From an uncultured Pseudomonadota bacterium (GTDB lineage Bacteria; Pseudomonadota; Zetaproteobacteria; Mariprofundales; Mariprofundaceae), in assembly GCA_913055645.1 (NCBI GenBank), contig CAJXLC010000007.1:1-64000 (forward strand): a stretch of DNA of 64,000 nucleotides. Reading direction: 5' to 3'. Below, in pieces: positions 1-8,994 of the stretch; within the stretch, counting starts at the first letter, position 1, and every line of letters begins with the position of its first letter. The notes beneath the pieces were generated by a model, which worked only from the letters and a program-made list of their open reading frames with translations, did no database searches and was not told the origin of the DNA. The position numbers were made by a program, and so were the translations under genes.

Positions 1-2
1 TG

Positions 3-104
3 CTGTTGCAAAAGGCGCTCGACTGCCAGGGCAAGGTCGAAACTTCTTTGTTCGAGTTGGCGGAACGTTTTAACCCTTTAGGCCGGGCGAATGTCTTCGT
101 TTAA
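3..104 (+). CDS. C-terminal tail of an unidentified protein (5' cut by window edge)
   Basis: One frame is open from the window edge to a TAA at 102-104. It encodes about 33 residues ending in ...RANVFV and has an ordinary amphipathic composition (LAERFNPLGRA). It overlaps the tonB start at 91 by 14 bases, which suggests translational coupling and one operon. I do not recognise the family from so short a tail. In many genomes exbB/exbD or an unrelated housekeeping gene lies here. The other two frames stop earlier (about 73 and 83), so this is the most likely coding frame, but it is a weak call. Confidence 0.4.
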   Translation: MLQKALDCQGKVETSLFELAERFNPLGRANVFV

Positions 105-864
105 TATGATGAATCCAGGCTGTGGTGATCAAATGCAATCATGGTATTTTGCTGGTGGATTGTTTCTTTCCATCTGTATGCATACCATATTATTGCTGCA
201 ACTTAGTCAGATGAACTTAGCTGATGCGGAGATTCCGCATCAGCTAACGGTTGTTGAAGTTGAACTGCTACATACAACAACTAAAAAAGTTCCGAAGGAG
301 ATAAACCCAGAGCCACTAGAGCCTGAAACGCATGTTCAGAAAGCCTCTTCTATTGAGCCAGAAGAGCCCAAGCCAGTCAAAAAGGAAGTGCCAAAACCCG
401 AACTACAGAAAAAGCCTGTAAAGAAAACAACCAGGAAAACGATCCAGAAAAAAATAAAGCATCAAATAAAACCTCATGCTGTTAAAAAAGCATCCCATGC
501 TCCTGAATTAAGCAGCAGCAGTATAGCCACACAGACCACCATCAAAGCACAGCCACGATCGCACAATCAAGCGCAATTGAAACAGATCAAGCAGCAGTAT
601 TTATCTCGTATCTTGTCTATGATTCAATCACATAAGCACTATCCCTATTCGGCGCGCCGTCGTCATATTGAGGGTGATATTCAAGTATCCTTTCTCGTGG
701 ATACACAAGGGCATATAAGTGATCTGCATATTACCGGAGGTTCATCCGTACTGCGTTCATCCACCCGATTGGCTATTGAGGATTCATTGCCTTTTCCCAT
801 GCCATCAAGACTATTGTTACAGCCGATGCATTCACGGTTTATCATGCAATATCGACTAAAATGA
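91..864 (+). CDS. tonB: TonB-family energy transducer
   Basis: TonB couples the inner-membrane proton gradient, through ExbB/ExbD, to outer-membrane receptors for iron chelates and other scarce solutes. The 257-residue protein has the classic layout. A single N-terminal membrane anchor lies at about residues 18-38. A Pro/Lys/Glu-rich periplasmic spacer with many EP and KP steps covers about 66-150. The C-terminal TonB domain spans about 165-257 (HYPYSARRRHIEGDIQVSF, then DTQGHISDLHITGGS). No exbB or exbD is visible in the window. A TonB-dependent receptor that could use it lies at 45733-47781. The ATG at 91 overlaps the preceding reading frame. Confidence 0.9.
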   Translation: MSSFNMMNPGCGDQMQSWYFAGGLFLSICMHTILLLQLSQMNLADAEIPHQLTVVEVELLHTTTKKVPKEINPEPLEPETHVQKASSIEPEEPKPVKKEVPKPELQKKPVKKTTRKTIQKKIKHQIKPHAVKKASHAPELSSSSIATQTTIKAQPRSHNQAQLKQIKQQYLSRILSMIQSHKHYPYSARRRHIEGDIQVSFLVDTQGHISDLHITGGSSVLRSSTRLAIEDSLPFPMPSRLLLQPMHSRFIMQYRLK

Positions 865-1023
865 TGCTCTTGCATACAATGAGGGGAGTAGTGAAGAACT
901 TTGATTTGGGCAGTTGTAGCGGTAAGGTTGGGTCGGAAATCATCGTAATAATGGGTGAGAGAGTTGCACACTCGCGCCATAGATGAGGACAATCGTCGTA
1001 CGATATCAGATTAGGGAGAATGC

Positions 1024-1731
1024 ATGCGTATAGGTCAGAAAAACATTCATGATGTTTGCGAAGAATCCCGAATATGGGAGAGCAAACTTCAACTGGATCA
1101 TGCCAATATACTGGAGCTTGGCTGTGGTACGGCGGATTTAACCCGAAAAATTGCCATGGCAGGTACAGGTCGATGTATTACAGCGCTGGAGGTGGATGAA
1201 ATCCAGCATGCCAAAAATATGCAAGTGGATGATCTACCCAATGTTCGCTTTGTGGCCGGTGGCGCCGAGGATATTCCGGCGGCAGATCACAGCTATGATA
1301 TCGTGTTCATGTTTAAATCCTTACACCATGTGCCGATAGATTGCATGGACAAGGCGCTGGATGAAATACGGCGTGTATTGAAACCGGGTGGTCGTGCTTA
1401 TATTTCCGAGCCCATTTTTGCTGGTGATTTTAATGATATTCTAAGGTTGTTTCACGATGAAGAACAAGTCAGAAAAGCTGCCTTTGCAGCCGTAAAAAAA
1501 GCGGTGGATAACGGACAGTTTAGTCTGCTCGAAGAGGTGTTTTTTCTTACTCCCATGCATTTCGCAAATTTTTCAGAATTTGAACAGAAAGTCATCGGTG
1601 TAACGCATAGTCAGCATCATCTGTCCGATGAAATATATCAGCAGGTTAAGCAAGCATTCTCCACCAAAATGACCGATGATGGTGCGTCTTTTCAGATGCC
1701 AATGCGAGTGGATGTGCTGGAGGCTTTGTAA
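1024..1731 (+). CDS. class I SAM-dependent methyltransferase, UbiE-like fold
   Basis: The 235-residue protein carries the Rossmann methyltransferase signature. Motif I is ILELGCGTADLTR (about residues 29-41), an acidic post-I residue sits in TALEVDEIQ, and motif IV-like hydrophobic sequence is VFMFKSLHHV, followed by LKPGGRAYISEP. These bind S-adenosylmethionine; the substrate cannot be read from sequence. Its stop overlaps the start of the next gene (TAATG), so the two are coupled. AGGGAG lies just upstream of the ATG. It differs from true UbiE in its C-terminal half, so a quinone role should not be assumed. Confidence 0.8.
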   Translation: MRIGQKNIHDVCEESRIWESKLQLDHANILELGCGTADLTRKIAMAGTGRCITALEVDEIQHAKNMQVDDLPNVRFVAGGAEDIPAADHSYDIVFMFKSLHHVPIDCMDKALDEIRRVLKPGGRAYISEPIFAGDFNDILRLFHDEEQVRKAAFAAVKKAVDNGQFSLLEEVFFLTPMHFANFSEFEQKVIGVTHSQHHLSDEIYQQVKQAFSTKMTDDGASFQMPMRVDVLEAL

Positions 1732-2360
1732 TGCCGGATATGTCATTTATGTTGTTGCTGATCGGGCTGATCGCCATCGTGAATCCACTCGGCGCACTGC
1801 CTATTTTTCTTTCCATGTCGGATAAAAATGATCCTGAAACAGATATGCGCACCATCAATCGAGCGACTGTTGCCGTCGCGTTGATTCTGCTGATTGCTGC
1901 GGTGACAGGTAAGTCATTACTGCATTTCTTTGGTATCACTATTGATGCTTTTAGAGTTGGGGGTGGTTTGCTGATTCTATTGATGGGTATCTCCATGTTG
2001 CATGGCAAGCAGAGCCATGTGCAACACTGTCCGAATGAAGCCGATGCAGTTGAAGCAAAAGAGGATATTTCGGTAGTACCACTAGCTATTCCACTGATGG
2101 CTGGACCAGGCTCTATAAGCTTGGTTATTCTTGATGCTAACAAGATCCATTCATGGCAGGGCGATATGCTATTGGCTTTGGCAATTACTATTGTTGCTTT
2201 CATAGCTTGGCTAGTGTTATGGATTGCTGAAAAAATGCAGGACAAACTTGGCGTGATTGGATTGAATATTGCGACTCGGATTATGGGCTTAATTCTTGCG
2301 GCTATCGGTGTACAGTTTATTACTGATGGAGCCAAAGAACTATTGCCTGGTCTCGCCTAA
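1731..2360 (+). CDS. MarC/YhgN-family integral membrane protein
   Basis: The protein has 209 residues and about six hydrophobic segments. The family start signature IAIVNPLGALPIFLSM is at about residues 15-30, and LAIPLMAGPGSI at about 119-130 is the second conserved loop. MarC proteins are inner-membrane proteins of unsettled function; the old link to multiple antibiotic resistance has not held up. Translation is coupled to the upstream methyltransferase through a one-base overlap. A 147-base spacer follows before the next gene. Confidence 0.85.
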   Translation: MPDMSFMLLLIGLIAIVNPLGALPIFLSMSDKNDPETDMRTINRATVAVALILLIAAVTGKSLLHFFGITIDAFRVGGGLLILLMGISMLHGKQSHVQHCPNEADAVEAKEDISVVPLAIPLMAGPGSISLVILDANKIHSWQGDMLLALAITIVAFIAWLVLWIAEKMQDKLGVIGLNIATRIMGLILAAIGVQFITDGAKELLPGLA

Positions 2361-2452
2361 TGATCAATTTGTGCACACCATAGGTTCAACTTGCAGTGAT
2401 TCTCATTGTTTGAATGAGCCTAAAATAAAAGTAGTGGCTATCCTAAACAACC

Positions 2453-2471
2453 CCTCATCGTTATGGTGAGG
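2453..2471 (+). other. short hairpin upstream of the epsilon-subunit gene
   Basis: CCTCATC and GGTGAGG can pair (one G-U) around a five-base loop, about 36 bases before the TTG start of the epsilon gene. An A-rich stretch, not a T-run, follows. It is more likely a leader structure than a terminator for marC. Weak evidence. Confidence 0.25.
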
Positions 2472-2507
2472 CAGTATAAAAAAGAAAATAGGCAAGGTGA
2501 CTAAACG

Positions 2508-2951
2508 TTGAGCGGCATAAATGTATTTATTGCTAGTGCAGAAAAAGAAATCTATCGCGGCAAAGCCAATATGCTTATTGCCTCTACGAGCAATGGTGAA
2601 ATTGCAGTTCTACCAGGGCATGCTCCACTACTTGCTATCTTAAGACCTGGCGAAATTCGTATTCTTTGTGAAAGTGAAAATCATACTTCAAACTGTGCGC
2701 CTATGGATATCATCGTTCATGGCGGCTTTCTTGAAGTTCAACCCGAAAGCGTCACTATTTTAGCTGATGCGGTTGAACGAGCAGAAGATATTAACGCCGC
2801 ACAAGCAAAAAAAGCACTCGAACAAGCCAAGAAACAAATGCTGTCATCTGATAAAAACATCGCCAGCAAGGCACTTTTAGATTTGGAACTAGCCATTGCC
2901 AAATTACAGTTACTGCGCCGAAAGAGCAAACAGTCTCTTCTTAAACCTTAA
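2508..2951 (+). CDS. atpC: F-type ATP synthase epsilon subunit, orphan copy
   Basis: The 147-residue protein matches AtpC along its length. An N-terminal beta-sandwich carries the conserved GEIAVLPGHAPLL (about residues 30-42) and GGFLEVQPESVTILAD (about 72-87). A C-terminal helical pair follows (about 90-147). Epsilon links rotor and catalytic head and damps ATP hydrolysis. Translation starts at TTG (2508), about seven bases after AAGGTGA. The usual atpAGD neighbours are absent: marC is upstream and hisS converges downstream. The two genes overlap by 11 bases, so both stop codons lie inside TTAAACCTTAA. This could be the only epsilon gene, displaced from its operon, or a second copy. Confidence 0.85.
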   Translation: MSGINVFIASAEKEIYRGKANMLIASTSNGEIAVLPGHAPLLAILRPGEIRILCESENHTSNCAPMDIIVHGGFLEVQPESVTILADAVERAEDINAAQAKKALEQAKKQMLSSDKNIASKALLDLELAIAKLQLLRRKSKQSLLKP

Positions 2952-4188
2952 CCACCCTTAAAAGCGAAGCCACTTGTTCAATAGCACATACCTGTTGCTC
3001 ACCTGTTGCCAAGTTTTTCAATGCAACGACGCCTTGCTGAACCTCATTATCACCCAGAACAGCAACAAATAACGCACCTTCTCGGTCTGCAAATTTAAAT
3101 TGTTTCTTCGCTGCACCACCACCTGCATGCAACACAGCAATACCAGTGGCACGTAATTGACTGGCTACTTGCAATGAGTAAGGCAATGCGCCATCACCCA
3201 AAGCAACAACCACAACATCCACACCTTGCTTATCATCATCCGGCATCAGCATTGCCAAACGCTCCATACCTGCTGCAAAACCAACAGCTGTCGTTGCAGG
3301 GCCACCCAATGATTCTACCAAACCATCGTAACGCCCTCCAGCCAATACCGTTCCCTGTGCACCAAGCTGATCAGTCACAAATTCAAAGGCGGTACGATTA
3401 TAATAATCCAAACCACGTACAATGCGCGGGTTCACTTCATAGCGTACGCCCAACGCATCCAAGCCTGATTTCAAACCTGAAAAGTGCGTTTCGCAATCAC
3501 CACACACATGAGCCACCATTTCTGGGGCATCGGTAAGCTGAGCTTGGCATGATTCATTTTTGCAATCGAGCACACGCATCGGGTTTTTCTCAATTCTATC
3601 ATTACAGGTGGCACACAATGATTCAGCACGTGCATGTAAATACGCAACCAAGGTCTCACGGTATGCGGGGCGACATGCCGCACAACCCAGTGAGTTAATC
3701 TCCAAACGCACCTTTTCAATACCCAATTCATCCAAGAACCCTTGTGCCATACCCAGCATTTCCGCATCGCCTACAGGGCCATTGACAGCAAACCATTCCA
3801 CACCAATTTGTTGAAACTGGCGCAAGCGCCCTTTTTGCGGACGCTCCCGACGAAACATTGGTCCCATATAAAACCAACGTTGTGCGCCTGCTCGTGTTAA
3901 ACCTGCTTGCAAATAAGCGCGAACCGCTCCTGCCGTACCTTCCGGACGCAAGCAAATATTGTCACCGCCTTGATCTTCAAAAGCATACATTTCTTTGGAT
4001 ACAATATCCGTTTCTTCACCCACAGAACGTACAAAAAGCTCTGTCGGCTCTAAAATTGGCAACCGCACTTCCGAAACGGCGTGTGTTGCAAATACTTTGC
4101 GCGCCACATCTTCAATCTTGCGCCACTTAGAAACTTCTACTGGCAAACCATCATGAATACCGCGAATACTTTGTAATTTCTTAGCCAT
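2941..4188 (-). CDS. hisS: histidyl-tRNA synthetase
   Basis: This class II synthetase charges tRNA-His. Visible landmarks are LRPEGTAGAVRAYL, motif 2 (MFRRERPQKGR), the HisRS-specific RGLDYYNRTAFEF, motif 3 region GGRYDGLVE with GFAAGMERL, and a C-terminal anticodon-binding domain. At about 415 residues it has the normal length. I chose the ATG at 4188 (MAKKLQSIRGIHD) over the ATG at 4209, because the latter would add seven residues inside ispG and the family starts just before the QxIRGxxD motif. The ispG stop is one base upstream, so ispG and hisS share a transcript. Confidence 0.97.
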   Translation of the reverse strand: MAKKLQSIRGIHDGLPVEVSKWRKIEDVARKVFATHAVSEVRLPILEPTELFVRSVGEETDIVSKEMYAFEDQGGDNICLRPEGTAGAVRAYLQAGLTRAGAQRWFYMGPMFRRERPQKGRLRQFQQIGVEWFAVNGPVGDAEMLGMAQGFLDELGIEKVRLEINSLGCAACRPAYRETLVAYLHARAESLCATCNDRIEKNPMRVLDCKNESCQAQLTDAPEMVAHVCGDCETHFSGLKSGLDALGVRYEVNPRIVRGLDYYNRTAFEFVTDQLGAQGTVLAGGRYDGLVESLGGPATTAVGFAAGMERLAMLMPDDDKQGVDVVVVALGDGALPYSLQVASQLRATGIAVLHAGGGAAKKQFKFADREGALFVAVLGDNEVQQGVVALKNLATGEQQVCAIEQVASLLRVVKV

Positions 4189-4189
4189 C

Positions 4190-5287
4190 TTATTCTTCTT
4201 TCTCAGCACGAATCACAGCAGCGCGCTTTTCTACTTCTTCCACTAAAGAATCAATCATATTAGACGATTTTACACGACCGAATTTTTCACCATCATGGTA
4301 AAAAGTATGCGTTGGATAACCACCTGTAATACCCACTTGCACCTCTTGGGCTTCACCAGGTCCATTTACCACACAGCCAATCACCGCGACATCAATGCTT
4401 TCCTGAATATGTGCCAAACGTCCTTCCAATTCTTGCACTGTTTCAATGACATTAAACTTTTGCCGCGCACAAGATGGGCAAGCAATCAAATTCACCCCAC
4501 GATGCCGCAAGCCAAGGCTTTTTAGAATTTCAAAGCCAACTTTAATCTCTTCTTTTGGCTCAGCAGCTAAAGAAACACGAATGGTGTCACCAATACCATC
4601 GGCAAGAATCAAACCAAGTCCAACTGATGATTTCACTGTACCACCAAACAAGCTGCCTGATTCTGTGATGCCCAAATGAAATGGGTAATCAACCTTTTCT
4701 ACCAATTTACGATAGGCAGCAACTGTCATTGGGATATTACTCGCCTTGAGAGAGACTTTGATATCATTAAAATTCATATCTTCAAGAATACGAATATGCC
4801 GCATTGCCGAAGCCACCATGGCATCAGCACAAGGTTCGCCATATTGCTCGTTAAATTCTTTTTCGAGTGAACCTGCATTCACCCCTATACGAATCGATAC
4901 ATTCTTTTCTTGTGCTGCCTTCACCACACGCTCAACCCTATCTTGGCTACCAATATTACCAGGATTCAAGCGCAAGCCATGCACACCCGCATCAAGTGCC
5001 AACAAAGCCATTTTATAACTAAAATGAATATCAGCAATAATCGGCACATTCGTTTGCGCTAAGATTTCAGGCATCGCCGCTGCTGAATCAGCATCTGGCA
5101 CAGAAATACGCACAATATCCGCGCCCGCTTCTTCCAACGAATGCACTTGAGCTACCGTCGCATCAATATCGGTGGTTAAGGTGTTGGTCATCGATTGCAC
5201 AGCTATCGGCGCATCCCCGCCAATAGCCACATCACCGACCATAATTTGCCGCGTTTTGCGGCGTGGCATCACTATCGTATCACGCAT
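4190..5287 (-). CDS. ispG: 4-hydroxy-3-methylbut-2-en-1-yl diphosphate synthase
   Basis: IspG (GcpE) makes HMBPP in the non-mevalonate isoprenoid pathway and carries a [4Fe-4S] cluster. The 365-residue protein has the short bacterial form. The TIM-barrel half has PIAVQSMTNTLTTD and IVRISVPD; the cluster ligands are in LIACPSCARQKFN and VIGCVVNGPGEA near the C-terminus. The ATG at 5287 is used here; a second ATG six codons on (MPRRKT) is equally possible. The order TPR protein-ispG-hisS resembles the pilF/rodZ-ispG-hisS order of gammaproteobacteria. Confidence 0.96.
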   Translation of the reverse strand: MRDTIVMPRRKTRQIMVGDVAIGGDAPIAVQSMTNTLTTDIDATVAQVHSLEEAGADIVRISVPDADSAAAMPEILAQTNVPIIADIHFSYKMALLALDAGVHGLRLNPGNIGSQDRVERVVKAAQEKNVSIRIGVNAGSLEKEFNEQYGEPCADAMVASAMRHIRILEDMNFNDIKVSLKASNIPMTVAAYRKLVEKVDYPFHLGITESGSLFGGTVKSSVGLGLILADGIGDTIRVSLAAEPKEEIKVGFEILKSLGLRHRGVNLIACPSCARQKFNVIETVQELEGRLAHIQESIDVAVIGCVVNGPGEAQEVQVGITGGYPTHTFYHDGEKFGRVKSSNMIDSLVEEVEKRAAVIRAEKEE

Positions 5288-5340
5288 GAATCATCCTATT
5301 TTGTTAAGCTGTGTGTGCCAAAAAGTCAAACACTGCAAAA

Positions 5341-6480
5341 CTATTTCAAATCACTTCGTAACAAGTGCAAGCGCTCTTGTAGTTGTCTTGCACGACGCAA
5401 TGCATCTACATATTCAGAATTCGCTGGCTGCATCTCGACGGCCTGGCTCCACATTTTCACAGCCACATCAATATGCTCTCTGCGAAATGCTGCCGAGCCC
5501 TGTGCAAACAATGATGATGCAGCCTTCTCTAGACCACTGTTCACACTTTTCAGAAGCTTGTCAGCACCCTTACCTTCATGGCGACGGTACAATAATGCGG
5601 CATCTTTGGCCTGTAACCACTTGCCCTGCTTCATCAGCTTCAGCACATCTGACTTACGAGCACTGTATTCTTTTGCAGACATTCCTCCACGCACTTCTTT
5701 TGTTGGAGTTTGTTTTGTCGGAGTATTCCTATTCATCGCTCTAACAAGCAAACCTTTAGGCATTGCCTTGCGAACATCCTCCATCAAGCGCTGACCTTTT
5801 TCTGATTCTGGCATCAATCGTAAATAGGACTCAATTTCAACATATGCCACGCCAGCCATATCTTTATTTAGATAACGACGCGCTTCTCTATAAGCACGTA
5901 CCGCACGATCTTCTATATCACTTCCAATCATTTCACGCATACGAGAAAAAGCAGCATCTGAAGGAAGAACACCGCGCGAAGGCTCGTAAGAGCGCAACCA
6001 ATGTATCCACGCGTTATCTTCCATGCGTCGTTGTTTCAATAGTGCGTCCATACGCTCTTGACGCATCTTCAAATCCATATTTCTAATATAGGCGAGAAAA
6101 ATGTCAGGTTTTGCTGAAAACTCTGCTGCTTCTCGATAAAAAACCAGCGCTTTTGACCATTTGTGATCTTTTTCAGCTTTTTTACCCTTGATTTTATAGT
6201 GCCTAAGCAGGCGAATGCGCGCTGGGTCAATTTTATTCTTCAAAAGTGCTTGTGCCTGCTTGTAATCATCGCGTCCAACATCCATTGCCAGAATTCTAGC
6301 TCTAGCCTCCATCACTTTACCTGCATTATAATCCTGTAATGCCATACTGTAGCTGTTTAAAAAAGGAAGTGCTGAGGCTTTAGCATGCTGTCCTCCACTA
6401 CCCGTTGCGCAGCCGGTTAAAAACAAACAAACTCCCACAATAAGCAGCCAACGCACATTCAATACATTTGCTTTTATCAC
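5341..6480 (-). CDS. putative lipoprotein with TPR-like helical repeats
   Basis: The 379-residue protein starts at GTG (6480). Its lipoprotein signal peptide has lipobox LTGCATGSG (cysteine at about 24), so it is probably an envelope lipoprotein. The rest is alpha-helical with TPR-like pairs: KALVFYREAAEFSAKPDIFLAY near 120 and AVKMWSQAVEMQPANSEYVD near the C-terminus. The last repeat is closest to a true TPR. The start overlaps the stop of the upstream cyclase gene (GTGA), so the two are co-translated. A role as scaffold or assembly factor for the cyclase or another envelope complex is inference only. Confidence 0.7.
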   Translation of the reverse strand: MIKANVLNVRWLLIVGVCLFLTGCATGSGGQHAKASALPFLNSYSMALQDYNAGKVMEARARILAMDVGRDDYKQAQALLKNKIDPARIRLLRHYKIKGKKAEKDHKWSKALVFYREAAEFSAKPDIFLAYIRNMDLKMRQERMDALLKQRRMEDNAWIHWLRSYEPSRGVLPSDAAFSRMREMIGSDIEDRAVRAYREARRYLNKDMAGVAYVEIESYLRLMPESEKGQRLMEDVRKAMPKGLLVRAMNRNTPTKQTPTKEVRGGMSAKEYSARKSDVLKLMKQGKWLQAKDAALLYRRHEGKGADKLLKSVNSGLEKAASSLFAQGSAAFRREHIDVAVKMWSQAVEMQPANSEYVDALRRARQLQERLHLLRSDLK

Positions 6481-7949
6481 GTATTTACATCCCCAATAAT
6501 CAGCCGCACATCTGATGGCAGCGTTAAATCAAAAGCCAAGGCTACAGCATGCGATATTTTGCGCTGAGTCTCATCATCAATCACTGTAACACGACCGCAC
6601 TCTATCTTATCCTTTACACCTTTAATATTTTTTTTACCCATCGAATCAAAACCAAATCCTTTACCTAAGTGTTGATACGTCGCTTGCGAAAGAACAACTT
6701 CCCCACCTTCGCCCAAGCCCCCCATTCGCGAAGCTACATTCACAGTATCGCCAATCACTGTGTACTCTAAGCGCTCGGCAGCTCCAATACTACCAACAAT
6801 CACACTACCACGATTTAAACCAACACGAAATGATATAGGCTCTCCACACTGGCGTAATACCCCAAGCTTTCGACACGCGACTGTCATCGCCAGTCCTGCC
6901 ATGCTTGCATGTCTCTCATGCTCAGCATCTTCATTAGGGTGGTTAAATACTGCCATCACCGCATCGCCGATATACTTATCCACATGCCCGCCAAAATAAT
7001 CAATAATCCGATGAAACACTTCAAAATGCTTGTTAAGAACTTCAACAATTTCAGCAGGCTCTGCACTTTCTGAAAATGATGTAAAGCCAACCATATCGGC
7101 AAATAGTACAGTCACCTCTTGATTACTATCTTCCACATGCGCCGCGCCACCCTCAAACACCTCTGAAACAAGTTTAGGATTCAAATACTTACCAAAAACA
7201 TCTCGAATTTCTTCTTTATGAGCCAGCTCTTCCACCATGCTATTAAACTGACTGGTTGCATCGCTCACTTCATCATTGCCTTCTACAGCCAAACGCACAC
7301 TATAATCGCCTCCAGCCACCTGACCTGCCCCTGCTGCCAACAACTCCATAGGCCGACTCATTTTCCCAGCAATCCAATACACCAACATACTCGCCAATAT
7401 AATCACCAAACTTGCAGCCAAAAGCATGCGTGTGACCAAACGCTCTGCCAACGATTCCCACGCTTTTTCAGAATAGCGTACTGCCACAGCGCCAATTGTT
7501 GTTCCCCCATAGATGATACGTTTGGCAAACCACAAGTCATCGCTAATTAAACGTGTGATACGCTTGGCTTGCACAATCTGCTTCAACATAGCTGCATTCA
7601 CCGTCGCATCACCAAACTGCTGATTTTTGCCTTCCACATACTGCACATGCACTGCCAAAACAGCAGGTACTGTTTGTAAGAAGCCATGCACAATAGCATC
7701 GACTTCGGCAGCACTACCACTTAACATTGGAATTTTTAATCCATCACCCAAACGATCCACCAAGACTTCTGCCTGCGACTCCTGACTCTCAAGCCAAGCA
7801 TCACGCTCCATATCCAAAATCACCAAAGACAACACCAAAACTGCAACTGCAACTGCAAAACCTACCAGCATTGTCCAACGCCAACGCAAGGGAAAACGCG
7901 GTGCATCATTCACATCCCCATACGCGGGCACATGCGCAACAGTGTTCAT
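6477..7949 (-). CDS. membrane class III adenylate/guanylate cyclase with HAMP domain
   Basis: The layout is a receptor cyclase of about 490 residues. TM1 lies at about 25-48. A periplasmic sensor region of about 115 residues is followed by TM2, then a HAMP linker (about 190-245). The C-terminal cyclase catalytic domain has VTVLFADMVGFTSFSE (metal-binding Asp), VDKYIGDAVMAVF (second Asp), and EYTVIGDTVNVASR. The residues expected for an active enzyme are present, and the Lys in VDKYIGD favours ATP as substrate (family inference). The ATG at 7949 with GGGGT upstream is preferred to the TTG at 7961. It lies 30 bases after the GGDEF gene and overlaps the lipoprotein gene, giving an operon that joins two cyclic-nucleotide signals. 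Confidence 0.88.
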   Translation of the reverse strand: MNTVAHVPAYGDVNDAPRFPLRWRWTMLVGFAVAVAVLVLSLVILDMERDAWLESQESQAEVLVDRLGDGLKIPMLSGSAAEVDAIVHGFLQTVPAVLAVHVQYVEGKNQQFGDATVNAAMLKQIVQAKRITRLISDDLWFAKRIIYGGTTIGAVAVRYSEKAWESLAERLVTRMLLAASLVIILASMLVYWIAGKMSRPMELLAAGAGQVAGGDYSVRLAVEGNDEVSDATSQFNSMVEELAHKEEIRDVFGKYLNPKLVSEVFEGGAAHVEDSNQEVTVLFADMVGFTSFSESAEPAEIVEVLNKHFEVFHRIIDYFGGHVDKYIGDAVMAVFNHPNEDAEHERHASMAGLAMTVACRKLGVLRQCGEPISFRVGLNRGSVIVGSIGAAERLEYTVIGDTVNVASRMGGLGEGGEVVLSQATYQHLGKGFGFDSMGKKNIKGVKDKIECGRVTVIDDETQRKISHAVALAFDLTLPSDVRLIIGDVNT

Positions 7950-7979
7950 AGCATACCCCAAAATTCAAAAATCATATAT

Positions 7980-8861
7980 CTATTCATCCGTATGCCCTAC
8001 CACACAGGCACGACCACAATCCTTTGCTTGATATAAATGAAGGTCGACTTTTTCCAATAGTGTTTCGATATGTTGGTCAACTGTTTGCCCTTTCTGCACA
8101 ACTAAACTAGTTACACCCGCAGAAAAACTTATATCCAAAAGCTCTCCATTTGCTAAACCAACAGGGGTACTCTGCACATGCTTCAGCCACTTCTGTACCG
8201 CCAACTGTGCATCCGCCACACTTGTATGCGGTAACAAAACAATAAACTCTTCTCCACCCCAACGTCCAACCACATCCGCAGTACGCACACTTCGCTTCAA
8301 ATCATGAGCCACTTGCTTTAATACAACATCTCCCACTACATGTCCATAAGTGTCATTCACGCGTTTAAAATGATCCAAATCCATCAATACCAACGAGCAT
8401 TCAAACCCATATCGAATCGCCTGACTAAGCTCTCTATGCAATTGATCCATGATAAAACGGCGATTATATAAGCCTGTTAAAGGATCATGGGTCGCTTGGT
8501 ATTCTAAATCCTTCTTAGCGTCTTTCAAGTCCATCACCATACGCCAAAGCAATCTTGCTTCGAGCCCACCAATCACACCACCAGCCCCTAAAACACCGTA
8601 GGCAATTTCCTCAACCATCTCATTATTTGTAAAGTTAAATGCCACACAAGGCGCATTCGCAACCAATGCCTTCTGTACATCTTGGTATGTTGCAATACCC
8701 ATTGCCTTAGCCTTAAGTATTCCAAGTGCATCCGCATTATGATCAACCATTGCCACAACTTCAGTCAATGCCTCATCACACAGCATTTCCATCATGGCCG
8801 TGCCACCACGCCCGCCGCCCAAAATAACAATACGGCTAGGATCTTCCCTCAAACGCTTCAT
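7980..8861 (-). CDS. Rossmann-fold domain fused to GGDEF diguanylate cyclase
   Basis: The first ~125 residues look like an NAD(P)-binding or ligand-sensing Rossmann domain: RIVILGGGRGGTAMME (glycine-rich loop at residues 15-20), VVAMVDHNADALG as the second strand, and GVLGAGGVIGG near 93-103. A short coiled linker leads to a GGDEF domain with DPLTGLYNRRF and an intact active site GGEEF. An RTAD inhibitory site sits exactly five residues before it. So it should make c-di-GMP and feel product feedback. No membrane segment or PAS domain is present. It is the first gene of the cyclase-lipoprotein-ispG-hisS operon. What the Rossmann domain binds is unknown. Confidence 0.85.
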   Translation of the reverse strand: MKRLREDPSRIVILGGGRGGTAMMEMLCDEALTEVVAMVDHNADALGILKAKAMGIATYQDVQKALVANAPCVAFNFTNNEMVEEIAYGVLGAGGVIGGLEARLLWRMVMDLKDAKKDLEYQATHDPLTGLYNRRFIMDQLHRELSQAIRYGFECSLVLMDLDHFKRVNDTYGHVVGDVVLKQVAHDLKRSVRTADVVGRWGGEEFIVLLPHTSVADAQLAVQKWLKHVQSTPVGLANGELLDISFSAGVTSLVVQKGQTVDQHIETLLEKVDLHLYQAKDCGRACVVGHTDE

Positions 8862-8994
8862 GCACTTCTCTCCCTATACCTTAAGCAATCATCATGGAAC
8901 ATAAAACATCGCTGCCATGCTGTCCATAGCTACCATTCTCGGCATATATTTGTACACTGCGACTTTGTTTATTAACCCACATAAGAGAGCCACT

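Noticed and set aside
1646-2335. 229-codon minus-strand frame opposite the MarC gene
   Set aside because: Shadow of a clear membrane protein gene; composition is low-complexity Ile/Ser/Pro and no ribosome site was seen.
5172-5794. 190-199 codon plus-strand frames opposite ispG and the lipoprotein gene
   Set aside because: They cross two supported minus-strand genes and contain no recognisable motif.
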